DNA of 64,000 nt from Paragorgia papillata (taxonomy: Eukaryota > Cnidaria > Anthozoa > Scleralcyonacea > Coralliidae), in the NCBI GenBank assembly GCA_035771165.1, contig JAWNZC010000322.1, positions 2,360,501 through 2,424,500 on the forward strand. Direction: 5' to 3'. The position numbers and the translations under genes are program-made. Positions within the stretch are counted from its first letter, which is position 1. Every line of letters begins with the position of its first letter. Shown here piece by piece: positions 1-26,600 of the stretch. The notes under the pieces were generated by a model. It was given only the letters and a program-made list of their open reading frames with translations. It searched no databases and was not told where the DNA came from.

Positions 1-1458
1 ATGTATCACACAATACTTTGTTGAGAGCTTTGATATTTACCTGATAACATGACAGTTACAAAATTATACGAAACTGGGAACCAGAGGATTGGGAACAATT
101 AGGACCAGAGTTTGCCAGACCCTCCAATTCTTGGTGGTGATCTAAAAGGATTGCAGGTTCTGACTATGAGATTGGCATTTGCGTTGCAATTGCACTGTCA
201 CCGAGGAAGTAAATAAAAGAATGTACATGTGTGCACAGACAAATTATTAATGCATTCCTGATGATGTCAGACTATAATTTAGTCGAAACGTCGAATCATT
301 AATAAAAATGTTTACCATAGTTGAATGTTAATCACTAATATTTACCATATTGTTTACCATTAATAAAATGTTTACTGGAGTTGTTTTATTGTTTATCAAA
401 ACACAAGTATTTTACCTTAATTGTGAATGTGACTTGTACACTTTATACTCATCCAAGCTTTTAATAATGTCTTCTTTCATTGCTTAGCCTGCAAGCAGAC
501 ATTCTAATTGGATGTCACTCAGGACAACCCAAAGACAGTAGACCTGTTCATAGGTTATTCATTGCTTGGAAACAAAATTTTCGGTTTAGGTGTTTGGTGT
601 AGTCATTTGGAAATATTTAAATTGTATTCTTAATTTAATATAGTGTACCAAAAGTCAAAAACCAAAATCGAAAAATGAAAATCTGTCCACTCCAATTTTT
701 ACTACTGTTACAATGGTAACATTAGTTTGACAATTAACAATTTTATTGTACCCATATCAACTAATCAGAATGCAGTAATTTTGTCATGCATATTTTAAAT
801 GTCAAAATGTGATTAAAATACTGCAATATTTACATACAGGCTAGACATACAGTATTTAGCTTGTTTATTAACTCTTCCCATCCCTAGTAACATGTACTTG
901 AGATTGTATCAGGTGTTATAATTTATTCATAGCAATTATATTTTATTTTATTAGCTTCGCCATAGACTTGACTAAATATATATATCAGGTATCACAAAAT
1001 AAACTAAAACGAGGACCATTCAAACACATATTTAAACCTATGGCAGGGTCACCGCAACAACGTGAAGGCCAATTACTGCAGGCCTAAATCTGGTTCTAAC
1101 ATGAAGTAAAACCTTGTTGTTTATATAACTGTTGATCAATACATTTGACAAGCACACTTGTACTGAAATTTCTTCAATGGACAGTTTTGAAATCGTGGCC
1201 AAATGAAATGCCTGGTTGTGATCCAATTGTTTCTCTGCATGGTCGTTTTGCCCTACCTGGCCTAATTGGGCGCATTCATTTTCTTGCCAAACCAAAACAA
1301 AATCTGTTGCATGTTCAAGGGTACAGTACATGTAAGAAAAATGCTATCTTGAAACTCCTTTCTAGCTTGCTCTGTTCTGAGTTCTTACAGAGGATTTCAC
1401 ATAACTTATGACGAAGGCGTTCTGAAGTTAGTTCGTTATTTCTGAAGTTGGTCACGGA
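1..1458. other. AT-rich non-coding DNA, no gene seen
   Basis: No exon with splice sites and family similarity was found here. It may be an intron of the ERC gene that starts further left, or upstream DNA. The only structured item is the hammerhead-like motif near the left edge. Short open frames around 1038-1411 have no recognisable domain. Confidence 0.5.
243..306 (+). ncRNA. Degenerate type I hammerhead-ribozyme-like motif
   Basis: Seen: a perfect 7-nt core CTGATGA at 258-264, a stem-II-like hairpin GACTA/TAGTC (270-274 with 280-284), then GAAA at 285-288 and ACGTC ending at 292. The flanks 244-257 and 293-305 pair over 13 bp with one bulged C, which is where stem I of a type I hammerhead would lie. 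Five extra bases (265-269) separate the core from stem II, so it may be weak or inactive. Known: Penelope-like elements and retrozymes of animals carry minimal type I hammerheads with a tiny or palindromic stem III, like the ACGT here. The element it belongs to was not delimited. Confidence 0.5.
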
Positions 1459-2007
1459 CTTGGCAAATTCATTACGCAGTAGCCAATCAGGTTGCGAACT
1501 TCAAAACTAAGTTGCGAAATGCGAACTTGCGAGATCGCGAAGTTTAAAATTTGAGTAGTGCAAAGTTGTTGTATCGCGTTGTTAGTAATTACTATATGAA
1601 TCAGATGAATTATTTCACCCAACAAGGGAAGCAATTCCACACTCGGTGAGGGAAATAATTGTAGTGAATTGGTTACAGGGTTCGAAACTTCAGAGGTGTT
1701 TTCACTCCAAGCGAAACTTTTTTTGAAAACAGATCGATTTGATCCGAGGTCAGCACTTTCTGCTGAAGTCTACTAATAAATTGATTTGCCGTGAGAGTAT
1801 CGACTATTAAGTTATACGTTTTCTCATCAAGTTTATCTTTGACTGTTAATATCCATGTCGACAATTCTTCCATATTTTACTACTCTACGTCCAACATAGA
1901 ACTTCGAAATGATGAAACAACGAACTTCGCAATCTCACAAGTTTGCAACTTTGTTTCCAACTTTGTTGCCAAGTTTGCAACCTGATTGGCTACTATGAAT
2001 TTGCTAA
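1459..2007. repeat. Fold-back (MITE-like) element
   Basis: Terminal inverted repeats share GTAGCCAATCAGGTTGC. The left arm (about 1459-1500) and the right arm (about 1965-2007) are reverse complements, including the outer GGCAAATTCAT part. The interior is rich in further AACTTCGC-type inverted pieces. It directly abuts the LINE fragment on its right. No clear target-site duplication was read. Confidence 0.6.
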
Positions 2008-2630
2008 GGAACTTCTTAACTATTTCTGCTGCTGAAAAGATCTACAAGTCAATGATTCTCCCAACCTTGGATTATTGCCACATTGTTTGGCAAGGATGCG
2101 GCCAAAGAAACTGTGATTCTCTGGAAAGACTACAGCGTAGGGCTGCGAAACTGATACATCCTAATCCTGGCCTAGAGACTGATACATTATTGTTAACATT
2201 GAAATTAGTTCCTCTTACTGACAGGCGTAATTTAAAGCACATACAATGATCTTAGTTAAGAAATGCCTTATTGGTTTTGTTCCACCATATTTGCTTAATT
2301 ATTTTAAGCTTAATGAGTCGCGTAGTTCTTATAAGACCATGCAGGAATACTATGGACATATCTCTAAGGTCAGGCTTGAGGTGGCTAAGCGCTCATTCTA
2401 TTATACAGGCGCTGTTCAATTTAATAGCCTGCCTCGTAACCTAAAAGAGATACAATCCCTGGACGGATTTTCTCAGGCCGTCAGGGAGTACCTGACTGTC
2501 TAAAAAATACTGAGATTTATTTACTTAATATATTCTTTTTGTAACCAATTCTTAATTTACGGTGATACCAGTGTATTTCACTGAAGGGGTCACCCTGTAT
2601 AAATAAAATTGTGTTATGTGTTATGTTCTG
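2003..2630 (+). mobile_element. 5'-truncated non-LTR retrotransposon (LINE) 3' end
   Basis: Two frames (1986-2249 and 2246-2503) encode the C-terminal tail of a LINE reverse transcriptase; the first contains DYCHIVWQGCGQ and LERLQRRAAKLI, typical of CR1/Jockey-like elements. A frameshift at about 2246 separates them. After the stop at 2503 comes a 3' UTR ending in CCCTGTATAAATAAA and a short TGTTATG-type simple repeat. A second copy of the same family lies on the - strand at 11810-12455. It is not functional: the catalytic RT core and the endonuclease are missing. Confidence 0.8.
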
Positions 2631-2868
2631 TTAAGTTCGTGGCGAACTTTGGAAATAACAAACAAACTTCGGATCGCAATCAATCAATCAATCAATAATT
2701 TATTTACACATGCACATAACGCCCAGGAGTTACAAACTCGTTAAAACGCGCACGTCTGACTTTCATAAAAAGTTATGTAAAATGCTCTGTAAGTGCAAAA
2801 AATGTTTAAAACCTGGAACAAATAAGAACACAGTTGAACAATAAGAACAAGTCCCAAGTGCAATTTTT

Positions 2869-3078
2869 GCAAAGTTTTTCAACGAAAATGTTTGAAGAAG
2901 GCAAAGTTCACATCGGAAACCTTCCTTATCGCGTTTCAGAAGATGAAATTCGGGATACGTTTGAGAAATTCGGCAATGTGGACGAGGTCAATATTATTAT
3001 GGACAGGGACACAGGCAGAGCAAAAGGTTTTGCATTCGTTACATTTCAGAATGCTGATGATGCACAAGTGCAATTTTT
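2869..3078 (+). pseudogene. Partial RRM (RNA-binding protein) fragment flanked by direct repeats
   Basis: An ATG at 2888 opens a frame encoding the first ~59 residues of an RNA-recognition motif. RNP2 reads VHIGNL and RNP1 reads KGFAFVTF, as in CIRBP/RBM3-like or glycine-rich RNA-binding proteins. The frame is open but stops being RRM-like at about 3064, before the last RRM helix and strand. The 14-bp sequence CAAGTGCAATTTTT occurs at 2855-2868 and again at 3065-3078, just outside the fragment, as a target-site duplication would. No partner exon was found downstream. Inference: a cDNA or exon fragment inserted in ERC-proximal DNA. A true first exon with a GTGCAA donor is the alternative. Confidence 0.55.
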
Positions 3079-3229
3079 AGCTTGTGTTTCATTTGGCCGC
3101 AAAGTGGCAATAACCTGCATTCTGATTTGATCCAGGCTTTAGAATTGAACAAAAAGTATGAGTAACATGCACTACTTCCGTAGTGAACGGAATCCAAATG
3201 TGAACTTTGCATTTTTTGTTTTGCTTTAG

Positions 3230-19092
<15,863 letters not shown>

Positions 19093-19306
19093 TATTGAGG
19101 TAGACAGACTAACCAACCCGCACAAAATAATCATTAGTTCTGGAGCTTTTCTTGAGTGCATGAGCTTGGTTTTTCTGGAAAAGTACACATAGGCATAGGC
19201 TCTGCAAACTGGGAAACCTAATGCTATCAAATCCTTGTGTTGTGAAATAGTTGTACAATAATGACAGAGGCAACTATTGATTGAGTTATAGTTGAATTTC
19301 TAGAGA

Positions 19307-19312
19307 AATAAA
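19307..19312 (+). terminator. Candidate ERC polyadenylation signal
   Basis: AATAAA about 215 bp after the ERC stop. Further AATAAA hexamers occur at 19454 and about 19508. No cleavage site can be fixed from sequence alone. Confidence 0.45.
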
Positions 19313-21214
19313 TATCTAAAGTATTATTTTTACATAACTTATCTATATCTTATTAGTCTAATGATCGTTCAGTTTAGATTGATATAAGGTAGTCTGTATA
19401 ATATAACAATTTTCAGAGTTTTCTGGTTTAAAAACGTGTACGCATTCATAAGAAATAAAACCACGCACTACCATATAATCACATGTCATTATTTGTATTT
19501 TTACTCAAATAAATAAATCTGACAACCACACCATTGACTATGCCAGTGCTAGAAAATGGCCGGCACGGCACCGCGGCAAAGATTTTTTTTTATAAAACGT
19601 GTTAGCACGAAATTTTGTGTATTTCACAGGGAATTTTTGTCATATATTATTTCAAACTTTAATACAGGAAATCTTAAATTTAGTTTTATAAGAAATGTTT
19701 GGAATTTTTCTAACAAAGAAAATCGTATTTTTTTCTACGGAAGAAAATCGTATTTTTATCTACGGAAGAAAATTACTGGACTATGCACACACAAACACAC
19801 AATATAAGACAAAAACAAGCAGCAACATTGCTCACCTTCCGTAACGTAAAAGAAAAAAGATAATGTACAAAATTGGAAATGTCTAATCACTCAAATGCCA
19901 AAGTAAGGCAACAAAGATGGCCAGTCAAGCTAGAGGAATAAGATGATATATGATGTATCTAATTTAACCTTGGGGGGGCCTAATTTTCTAAATACACTTA
20001 TATCAGTGTTTTACATGTAAGGTGGCCTTCTACGGTAATTTTAAAAAGGCACTTGTAATTGAGTTTAATATAAACGCTAAACCTGCACTATTTCTCCGAG
20101 GAGGTCTTCGGCGATAATAATAAATCAGGATAAATCAATTTAATGATAATTATCTTTGGAATAAGTCAAAATATCTTGCCCACGTCACATATGCGATTTT
20201 AGAGATCTGAATCGGTACGTGATCCAGCAGAACAATTGAAAATATACACTGCCTAATGGAGAATTCAATAAGACGACTAATTTTTATATGGTAACATACT
20301 AAAACATTTAAAAAAAACTTCTGTCTCTCCTCTTTTTCGGTGGCCTACCTGAAAGGGGCGGAGGGATAATTTGGAGCAACCACTACCCAACAGTCCGCAC
20401 CTGCTTCACTTTTTTACACTCGACAAAAAAGCCAAAGATTTCAGTATTTTCAAGTGACAAATTTCACCATTTTCAGTTCTGGGCATGTGCCAAAAGTGTT
20501 TAGTACACTGATATATTTAGTGAAATGTGCCCATAGGCGTACGGGTAAAATTTTGCAGGGGGGGGGCTTAGCAGAATTTGCCCGAATGAACTGTGACGTC
20601 ACTTGAAATCAAATTGCGTCATGGTTCCCAAAACTTACCTTCTCGCTACTCAACGCCATAGAACTCTGATGTAAATTTGATATTTGCATTGGTTGGAGAA
20701 CTGCTGAAAATAACGTCTGCAAATGGTCAGGGCAAGTGTATGAGGGTCTGGGGGCATTCCCCCAGAAAATTTTGAATTTTCAAAATCCAGAAACGTATTT
20801 TCCGCCATTTCTGGGGGGTGTTTTTAATTAGCTTCCAAGGCCATAAAAATATTCAGACATTTTGAGGTGATTTGTTTCCACACAAACATGTATCAAAATA
20901 CTGAAAATAGGATATATAGTGAGTGCAAGTCCTTGAAGTCCGCGCGTGACCATAACATCAAATCGAAGCGACCATTCTGGCCGCGCTAAGAAAGGTAGGG
21001 GATCTGGGAACGAGAATGGATGACGACAGGACTTTAAGTGGGATTTTATTATATGTATCGACTATCACCACGTTGTATAGTAACTTACCCCGCGCTCGGT
21101 TTTTGGTACGTCTCGGTAAAATTGGTACGCGTGCAATATACCTTTCCGCGTGACGTGAACGCCACATCATCTTAATTTCAGACAAATTTGATTGGCTAAT
21201 GTCCAAAATTAAAG
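19313..21214. other. ERC-WWC intergenic DNA, no gene
   Basis: No exon with family similarity on either strand. The open frames at 19556-19807 and 20958-21206 look spurious. It contains G-runs near 19974 and 20560 and generic AT-rich sequence. Confidence 0.45.
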
Positions 21215-22085
21215 TGCATATGAAACGAAAATTAAGTCTGTCTTATTTGAAAGAACACTTAAAATTATAGAGTAACATCTTATGCAGTTTTTCGTTTCCT
21301 TGCTTCGTTCTTGAAATATTTTAGTTTGTTTGATATGCAAATTAAAATTTGTAACTTAAACGTTTTGCAAAAACCAATCAAATCCATGCACTTCATGTGA
21401 AAAGGTCTATTTACCGTCGAGCTGCTATTTATAGCACAAAATGACAAACAAACCAAAATTGACTTTCAAATTATTGCAAATGAGCCCCATTATCTTATTG
21501 TTCGGACTGTAAGAATTATGGGTAAAAAGCGGGAAACTCAAATAGTGACGTCATCACGACGGAGCGCTATTGACCAAAAATTGAGCGTAGTGTAAATTTT
21601 TAATAGTTTAAGAATCATGAGTGGCAGTGATCTGATTGTGTGCACACCCGTGAGAACAAGCCTTTTTCAAAAGCTTTTCTGAGTTATAATTTGAGAATAT
21701 ACACATTCAACAGTAGTCACAATATCTTCATGCGTTTTCAAGATATTTCAATTTGTTTGATATGTAAATGAGATGGTCTCTGGCGTCAGGAGTGGGGTAA
21801 AATATTTTCATACAGAGCAAAATCACTTGCATATCTAACATGAAATGTTCAGCGTCGCAAGGAGTTTTTATGTGCACAGTTTCAAATGATTTCGCTGAAC
21901 AAACTTAGAGATATGTGAAAATATTTTACCCCACACCTGACGTCATGCAGAGACCATCTCATTTACCTATTAAACAAATTGAAATATCTTGAAAACGAAG
22001 AGAGATACGAAAAAGTTGTAAAGGATGTTCTATTACAATTTTATGAGTTCTGTCACATTAGACAAACTTAATTTTTAGTGCTTAA
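21215..22085. repeat. Diverged composite of the MITE family found at 60926
   Basis: The right part (about 21735-22075) shares long blocks with 60926-61356: GATATGTAAATGAGATGGTC, GGGGTAAAATATTTTCA on both arms, CTGACGTCA-type pairs, and a centre with GTTTCAAATGATTTCGCTG. The left part carries a more diverged terminus GAAAATTAAGTCTGTCTTAT. It is probably nested or rearranged. Confidence 0.6.
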
Positions 22086-22091
22086 TTTTTA

Positions 22092-22584
22092 GTGGAGTTT
22101 ACACGAGGGCGGACTGACTTTAGGTCGGTTGTTTTTTTACTGTAGATCGTTTTCATGAGGCCAGCCTGAGATTCAGTTCACGTCGGCCTAATCTCAGGTC
22201 GCCCGCTAGACCGAACTGAAGCACTTTCACCTCAAACCCAATACGTTGTTTTAAATGAGATTGGTGTCAAATCACACAAAATAATGATTCTCTGGCAGTC
22301 AAGAGCTGTAAGACAATTCTTGGTTTGCACTTGACGTCATGGCGGCCATGTTGGAGGAACTTTAACAAAAGAATCTCATTAGCAGCTATTGTATTTGGAG
22401 TATGTTTTCCTCCAACATGGCCGCCGTTTCTTTGTCTTCCAAATCTCAAGAGATTGATTGCAAACCATCAATTGACACAAATCTTTAAGTAAGAGAAGCA
22501 AGTCCATATAATTTCAAGGCCGGCCTCATGGAAACAAAAACCAAAATGTACAATTCAGTCCGGCCCGCCTCATGTAAACTCCCC
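22092..22584. mobile_element. PIF/Harbinger-like MITE with nested hairpin
   Basis: TIRs GTGGAGTTTACACGAGG and its counterpart CCTCATGTAAACTCCCC, with TTA direct repeats at 22089-22091 and 22585-22587. Inside, about 22270-22450 has a second inverted pair, GGCGGCCATGTTGGAGGA and its complement. Same family style as 27369-27684 and 4097-4441. Confidence 0.65.
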
Positions 22585-22695
22585 TTAAAGATACACATGA
22601 GTTTATTACCTCGTCTAGTTTAATCCATGCATTTAGATACATAACGTCAAAATTCCTCCGAGTGGAGAACAACTTCAAAGTTCCGCCGTTCAATA

Positions 22696-22836
22696 GATCG
22701 TTTTCACTCACGTGACTTCACGCAGGCTATCACGTGACCAGTGGCCCCATAGGATAAAGATGGTACACCAATATGGCTGCCATTTCATTGTTTTAGCACA
22801 TCAATATGGCCGCCGTGACTTCAGATGAAAACGATC
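22696..22836. mobile_element. Small MITE, GATCGTTTTCA termini
   Basis: Begins GATCGTTTTCACTCACGTGA and ends TGAAAACGATC. AATA directly flanks both ends. Internal AATATGGCTGCCA and AATATGGCCGCCG occur in direct order. Confidence 0.6.
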
Positions 22837-22859
22837 AATAGAGCAAATCATTTATAAAA

Positions 22860-23230
22860 AATTCATTATTTAGAAGCATTTTTCCTCCACCAACAGATAA
22901 AGTGCAAAATTCTACACCCTCCCTTTCACCAGAAAAGTACGTTTTAGGCGTAACATTCCTACTTCTTCAACGTTGTCCAATAATTTGACGCCTTCTAAGC
23001 AGCTCTAACATACGTGAACGTGCGAGTGAGTCAAGTGTAAGCTAGACAATAAATATTTGATTTGGGTTCATTTTCCTTTTTGTGGGTTAGGATTTAGGTG
23101 ACCATATTGTTCATAATGTAATACATTATTTGGCTTGTAACAATGTTATTCAGCTCATAACGTACAGGTCAGTTCTCCCTAAGCCTTGGGCATGCGCAGA
23201 CCTAGATAAAACGACTAATTTTGTCAATGT
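22860..23230. other. Intergenic, no gene
   Basis: AT-rich sequence downstream of the WWC gene. No exon, fold-back or tandem array recognised. Confidence 0.4.
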
Positions 23231-23236
23231 TTTATT
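23231..23236 (-). terminator. Candidate WWC polyadenylation signal
   Basis: TTTATT on the + strand is AATAAA on the - strand, about 330 bp beyond the stop codon. It is one of several possible hexamers in an AT-rich 3' UTR. Confidence 0.35.
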
Positions 23237-23564
23237 TCTCAAGATACATAAAACTGTATCAATAACGAAACTTGAACTACCAATATATATTTATATATAC
23301 ATACATATACATCAGTAAATATTACTGAAATGAATAGGTTAATCCACAAGTTATACTAAGACCATGAATTCTAAATAAATATGATTTCGTGTGTGGAAAC
23401 GTTTTGCCATTTGTTGAATACATTAACATTTCTCCCATGAGTTGAATTATTTGGATTAATATCCGATGATGACCAGTTAGTGTAATAGTTTGTTTTTAAA
23501 CTGGAATAAAATAAAATATATCTGTAATAATTTCTGGTGATACATCGTTAGTGTCATTTTAGGA

Positions 23565-23646
23565 CTAAACAAAGCAGGGTTTTTCCATGTCAGAAGGAGG
23601 TTGAGGCACTCGAAGACGCAAACTTGTAATGAAATCCATTTTCTTT
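23565..23646 (-). CDS. WWC1: WWC terminal exon
   Basis: Acceptor TCATCTTTCAG; 27 codons with TAG at 23567-23565. [18 protein letters not shown] parallels human FREKMAFFTRPRMNIP. The protein ends KPCFV, a C-terminal Val like the human ADDV PDZ ligand. Confidence 0.87.
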
Positions 23647-26600
23647 CTGAAAGATGAAAATAATAATCTATTAGTATACCATATATTTGTCTCATAAATA
23701 AATTCAAAGTCTTTTCAGAAAAACATGAGAATAACATCACTCTAAATCACAGAACACTGTGTTACAAAAATTGACGGACGTCTAGCAACAAGTACAACCC
23801 TTCCCCCGATATTACATATATTGTACCACTCTTAAAATCTTAGTGCTGAATTACATGAGCCGGGCTGACTCGTGTCACGAAATTCTTTCCTCGGCATCAA
23901 AAGGAGATTTTAATCAACGTTAGGATTCGTTTACATCTAAACTAAACCAATTATTTGTAAATTTAGTTTATGCGAGTCTTAAAACCACAGTGAGATTCTA
24001 ATCAATCGCGTGAGATTCTAATCAATCGCGTGAGATTCTAATCAATCGCGTGAGCCCAGTTAATCGCGCTAGGGCTAGCCTGGTTAACTGGGCTCACGCA
24101 ATTGATTAGAATCTCACTGTGGATTTGAAACTCGCATAAACTAAATTTACAAAGAATTGGTTTAGTTTAGATGTAAACGAATCCTAACGTTGATTAAAAT
24201 CTCTTTCTATGGCCGAGGAAAGAATTTCGTGACACGAGTCAGCCCGGTGCAGTGGTGGCTAGGCGGTGACTCATACTTCATTATCTACTTATTCTTTTTA
24301 TTATCATATTAAAAACTCTTTCGTATATTTCAAAAATCTCATTAATAATTCGTGGGGAAAACACAAAGGAAATCAGTACCATGTCCGTGGTTTAATACCT
24401 GATAAAGAAACCTCCTGATTTACATAAACTTTTGCTTTGATTTTCTCGTCTTAGACAACGTTAATATTTTTCAAACTTACTACGCCAATGAACTTACCAA
24501 ATGGGTCGTCTTTGAAGCTATTTAAAACATTCGTAGTACGTGTTTTATCAGATCTGAAACACTTGGCTATCGTCTGATAAAACATTGCTGCCGATGTTTT
24601 AAGTGATAGTTAAAATATGAGCGGCCGATCTTTATGGGCATTTATAATGGCGAGCCGAAGGCGAGCCATTGTAGATGCCCATAAAGATCGGACGCGAATA
24701 TTTTAACTTACTTATCAAATTCTAAGTGTAAATGATGAACATGCACTTTGTTTAAGAGTCGTAGGAAAGGTGAGATAAGATCACTATGGGGCACTAATGG
24801 GGCACTAGTGCCTATTAACTTTGATAAAACATAAATCAATGTTTTATCCGTAGTTAAAGATGCTGATTAAACATTCATTTCATTTGAATTTTCTTCATGA
24901 ATTATTAATGAATTTGATAAATATTACTTATAACATTATCTCCTCAATTAACATTGTAAATTATTATTATTGAAGTGAGCAAAACTGCAGTGACAATGGA
25001 TAAACAAGACGAAAATCTTTAATCTTGTTTTAAATTTTTTAATTTTCAAAACCCATCAAAAAATCTCCATGAAATGCTATTATAGAATTACTATAATACG
25101 TCAGTGAGGCAGTGACTTACTTCATTTCTTCTTGTTTTGAACCTCTTCGTGAATTCGATTTTGAAGACGTTTGTTGAGAATTAGCTGAAACCACCAAGTG
25201 TTTCGGTTCGACAGAAGCCTAGAAATGTGACATGAAAAAGAACGGTCAATATATTAGAGGACTACTTTTAATTGACAAAGTAAGCCAATATACACTAAAT
25301 CTAGAAAGTGAAAATAGTCATCGAACATTTTTCACTTTCACCTGACACAAATACTGTACAATATAGTGTTCAGAAGGTGACAAGTGCAGCTATCTTTGTT
25401 CCAGTCTGCGAGTCTAGTCTTAGTTTACTTATAGTTGACTAAGAAACTAGAAATTTTTACGTTTTAATTTCATTTCACCTACCTTTTCCGCTTCTTTTAA
25501 AAATTTTCTAAAATCTTTGTTTTCGACAAGCCAAGATGGTACTTCAGATGAGCCGTTCGACTGAGCTTCTTCCATCATTCTTTTCATCTCTTGTAAACGA
25601 GCGTTTTCCTTGCCAAGTTGAATCTGTAAATAATAAGTACATAATAAGAAAACAAGCACGAGTATACAGCGTCAACTCCAACCAATCCAAAATGCCTTAA
25701 TTTACTTTTTAGCTAACGCCGCCAGGAGATATTATGATCGTTCAAAGGGACCATTTGCGCGAGGAGCGCATGAATGTCATGCCTAAAAATAACACTGAAA
25801 ACATTCGATCACCAAACAAAACAATATCACAACACGTACAGGTATTTGAATAACAAGTCCCAGCACGGCTGCAAGATTGGCATAATGCACATGGCTCAAA
25901 TTGGTCCGTAATACTTCATTATCTTTTAAGTTAGAGAAGAAACTTTCAAATATCGTGTTTTGTTTTTCATTAGGACCTCAAAACATCTGGTAAAATCGCA
26001 TTCGCACACTGTGTCCACTCGAAAATGTTTACACAAAGTAATAAAACAAGGTATTTTACGGTCTTAATCAGCTTTGTTAAAAACAAACCAGTGATGGAAA
26101 CAAAAACATACTCGTTGGGATGGCCATTGTGCCTTGGAACAACGGGCAACCATTATTCTACAATACTCACCAATTGTTCTATGGCATAATGGCCAGTCCA
26201 AGCCTGAATACCCCCCCCCCGTAAATGTTTTGAAATAAACAACGTTATATCAAACAAACAAAACTCGGTTAAAAATTTAAAAAAATCTCAACATTTTCCC
26301 AAAGAAAAGCTAAAGCAACTTGTCATTTTATGGAAATACTGTATGTAGTTACCCTGCGAGCAGAGCCTTCTTTTCCTTATTTCTTCTCTGAGAGAGAGAG
26401 AGGAAGAAAAGTAGGCTCTGCTGTATTCGTGTTTGGCTTCGTCCAAGATTTAGGACGAAGTAACCCGTTTAAGACCCGTTTAACCGGTTCTCGTTTTGTT
26501 TTTGCTCTGATTGGGACTGGGTTCGAGGTTGTAACCAAGCAACTGACATGCATGCGCAATGGAAGCCAGTCACGAATACAGCAGAGCGTACTTTTCTTCC

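Noticed and set aside
276..307. Proven catalytic hammerhead ribozyme
   Set aside because: Five extra bases between core and stem II depart from the known core, so it is reported only as hammerhead-like.
23990..24052. CRISPR-like direct repeats
   Set aside because: The three 20-bp units are contiguous without spacers, inside a eukaryotic fold-back element.
25115..25118. TAA after EEMK as the true WWC stop
   Set aside because: It lies inside a consensus GTAAGT donor, and a correctly phased terminal exon with conserved KMDFIT and VP residues exists at 23646-23565.
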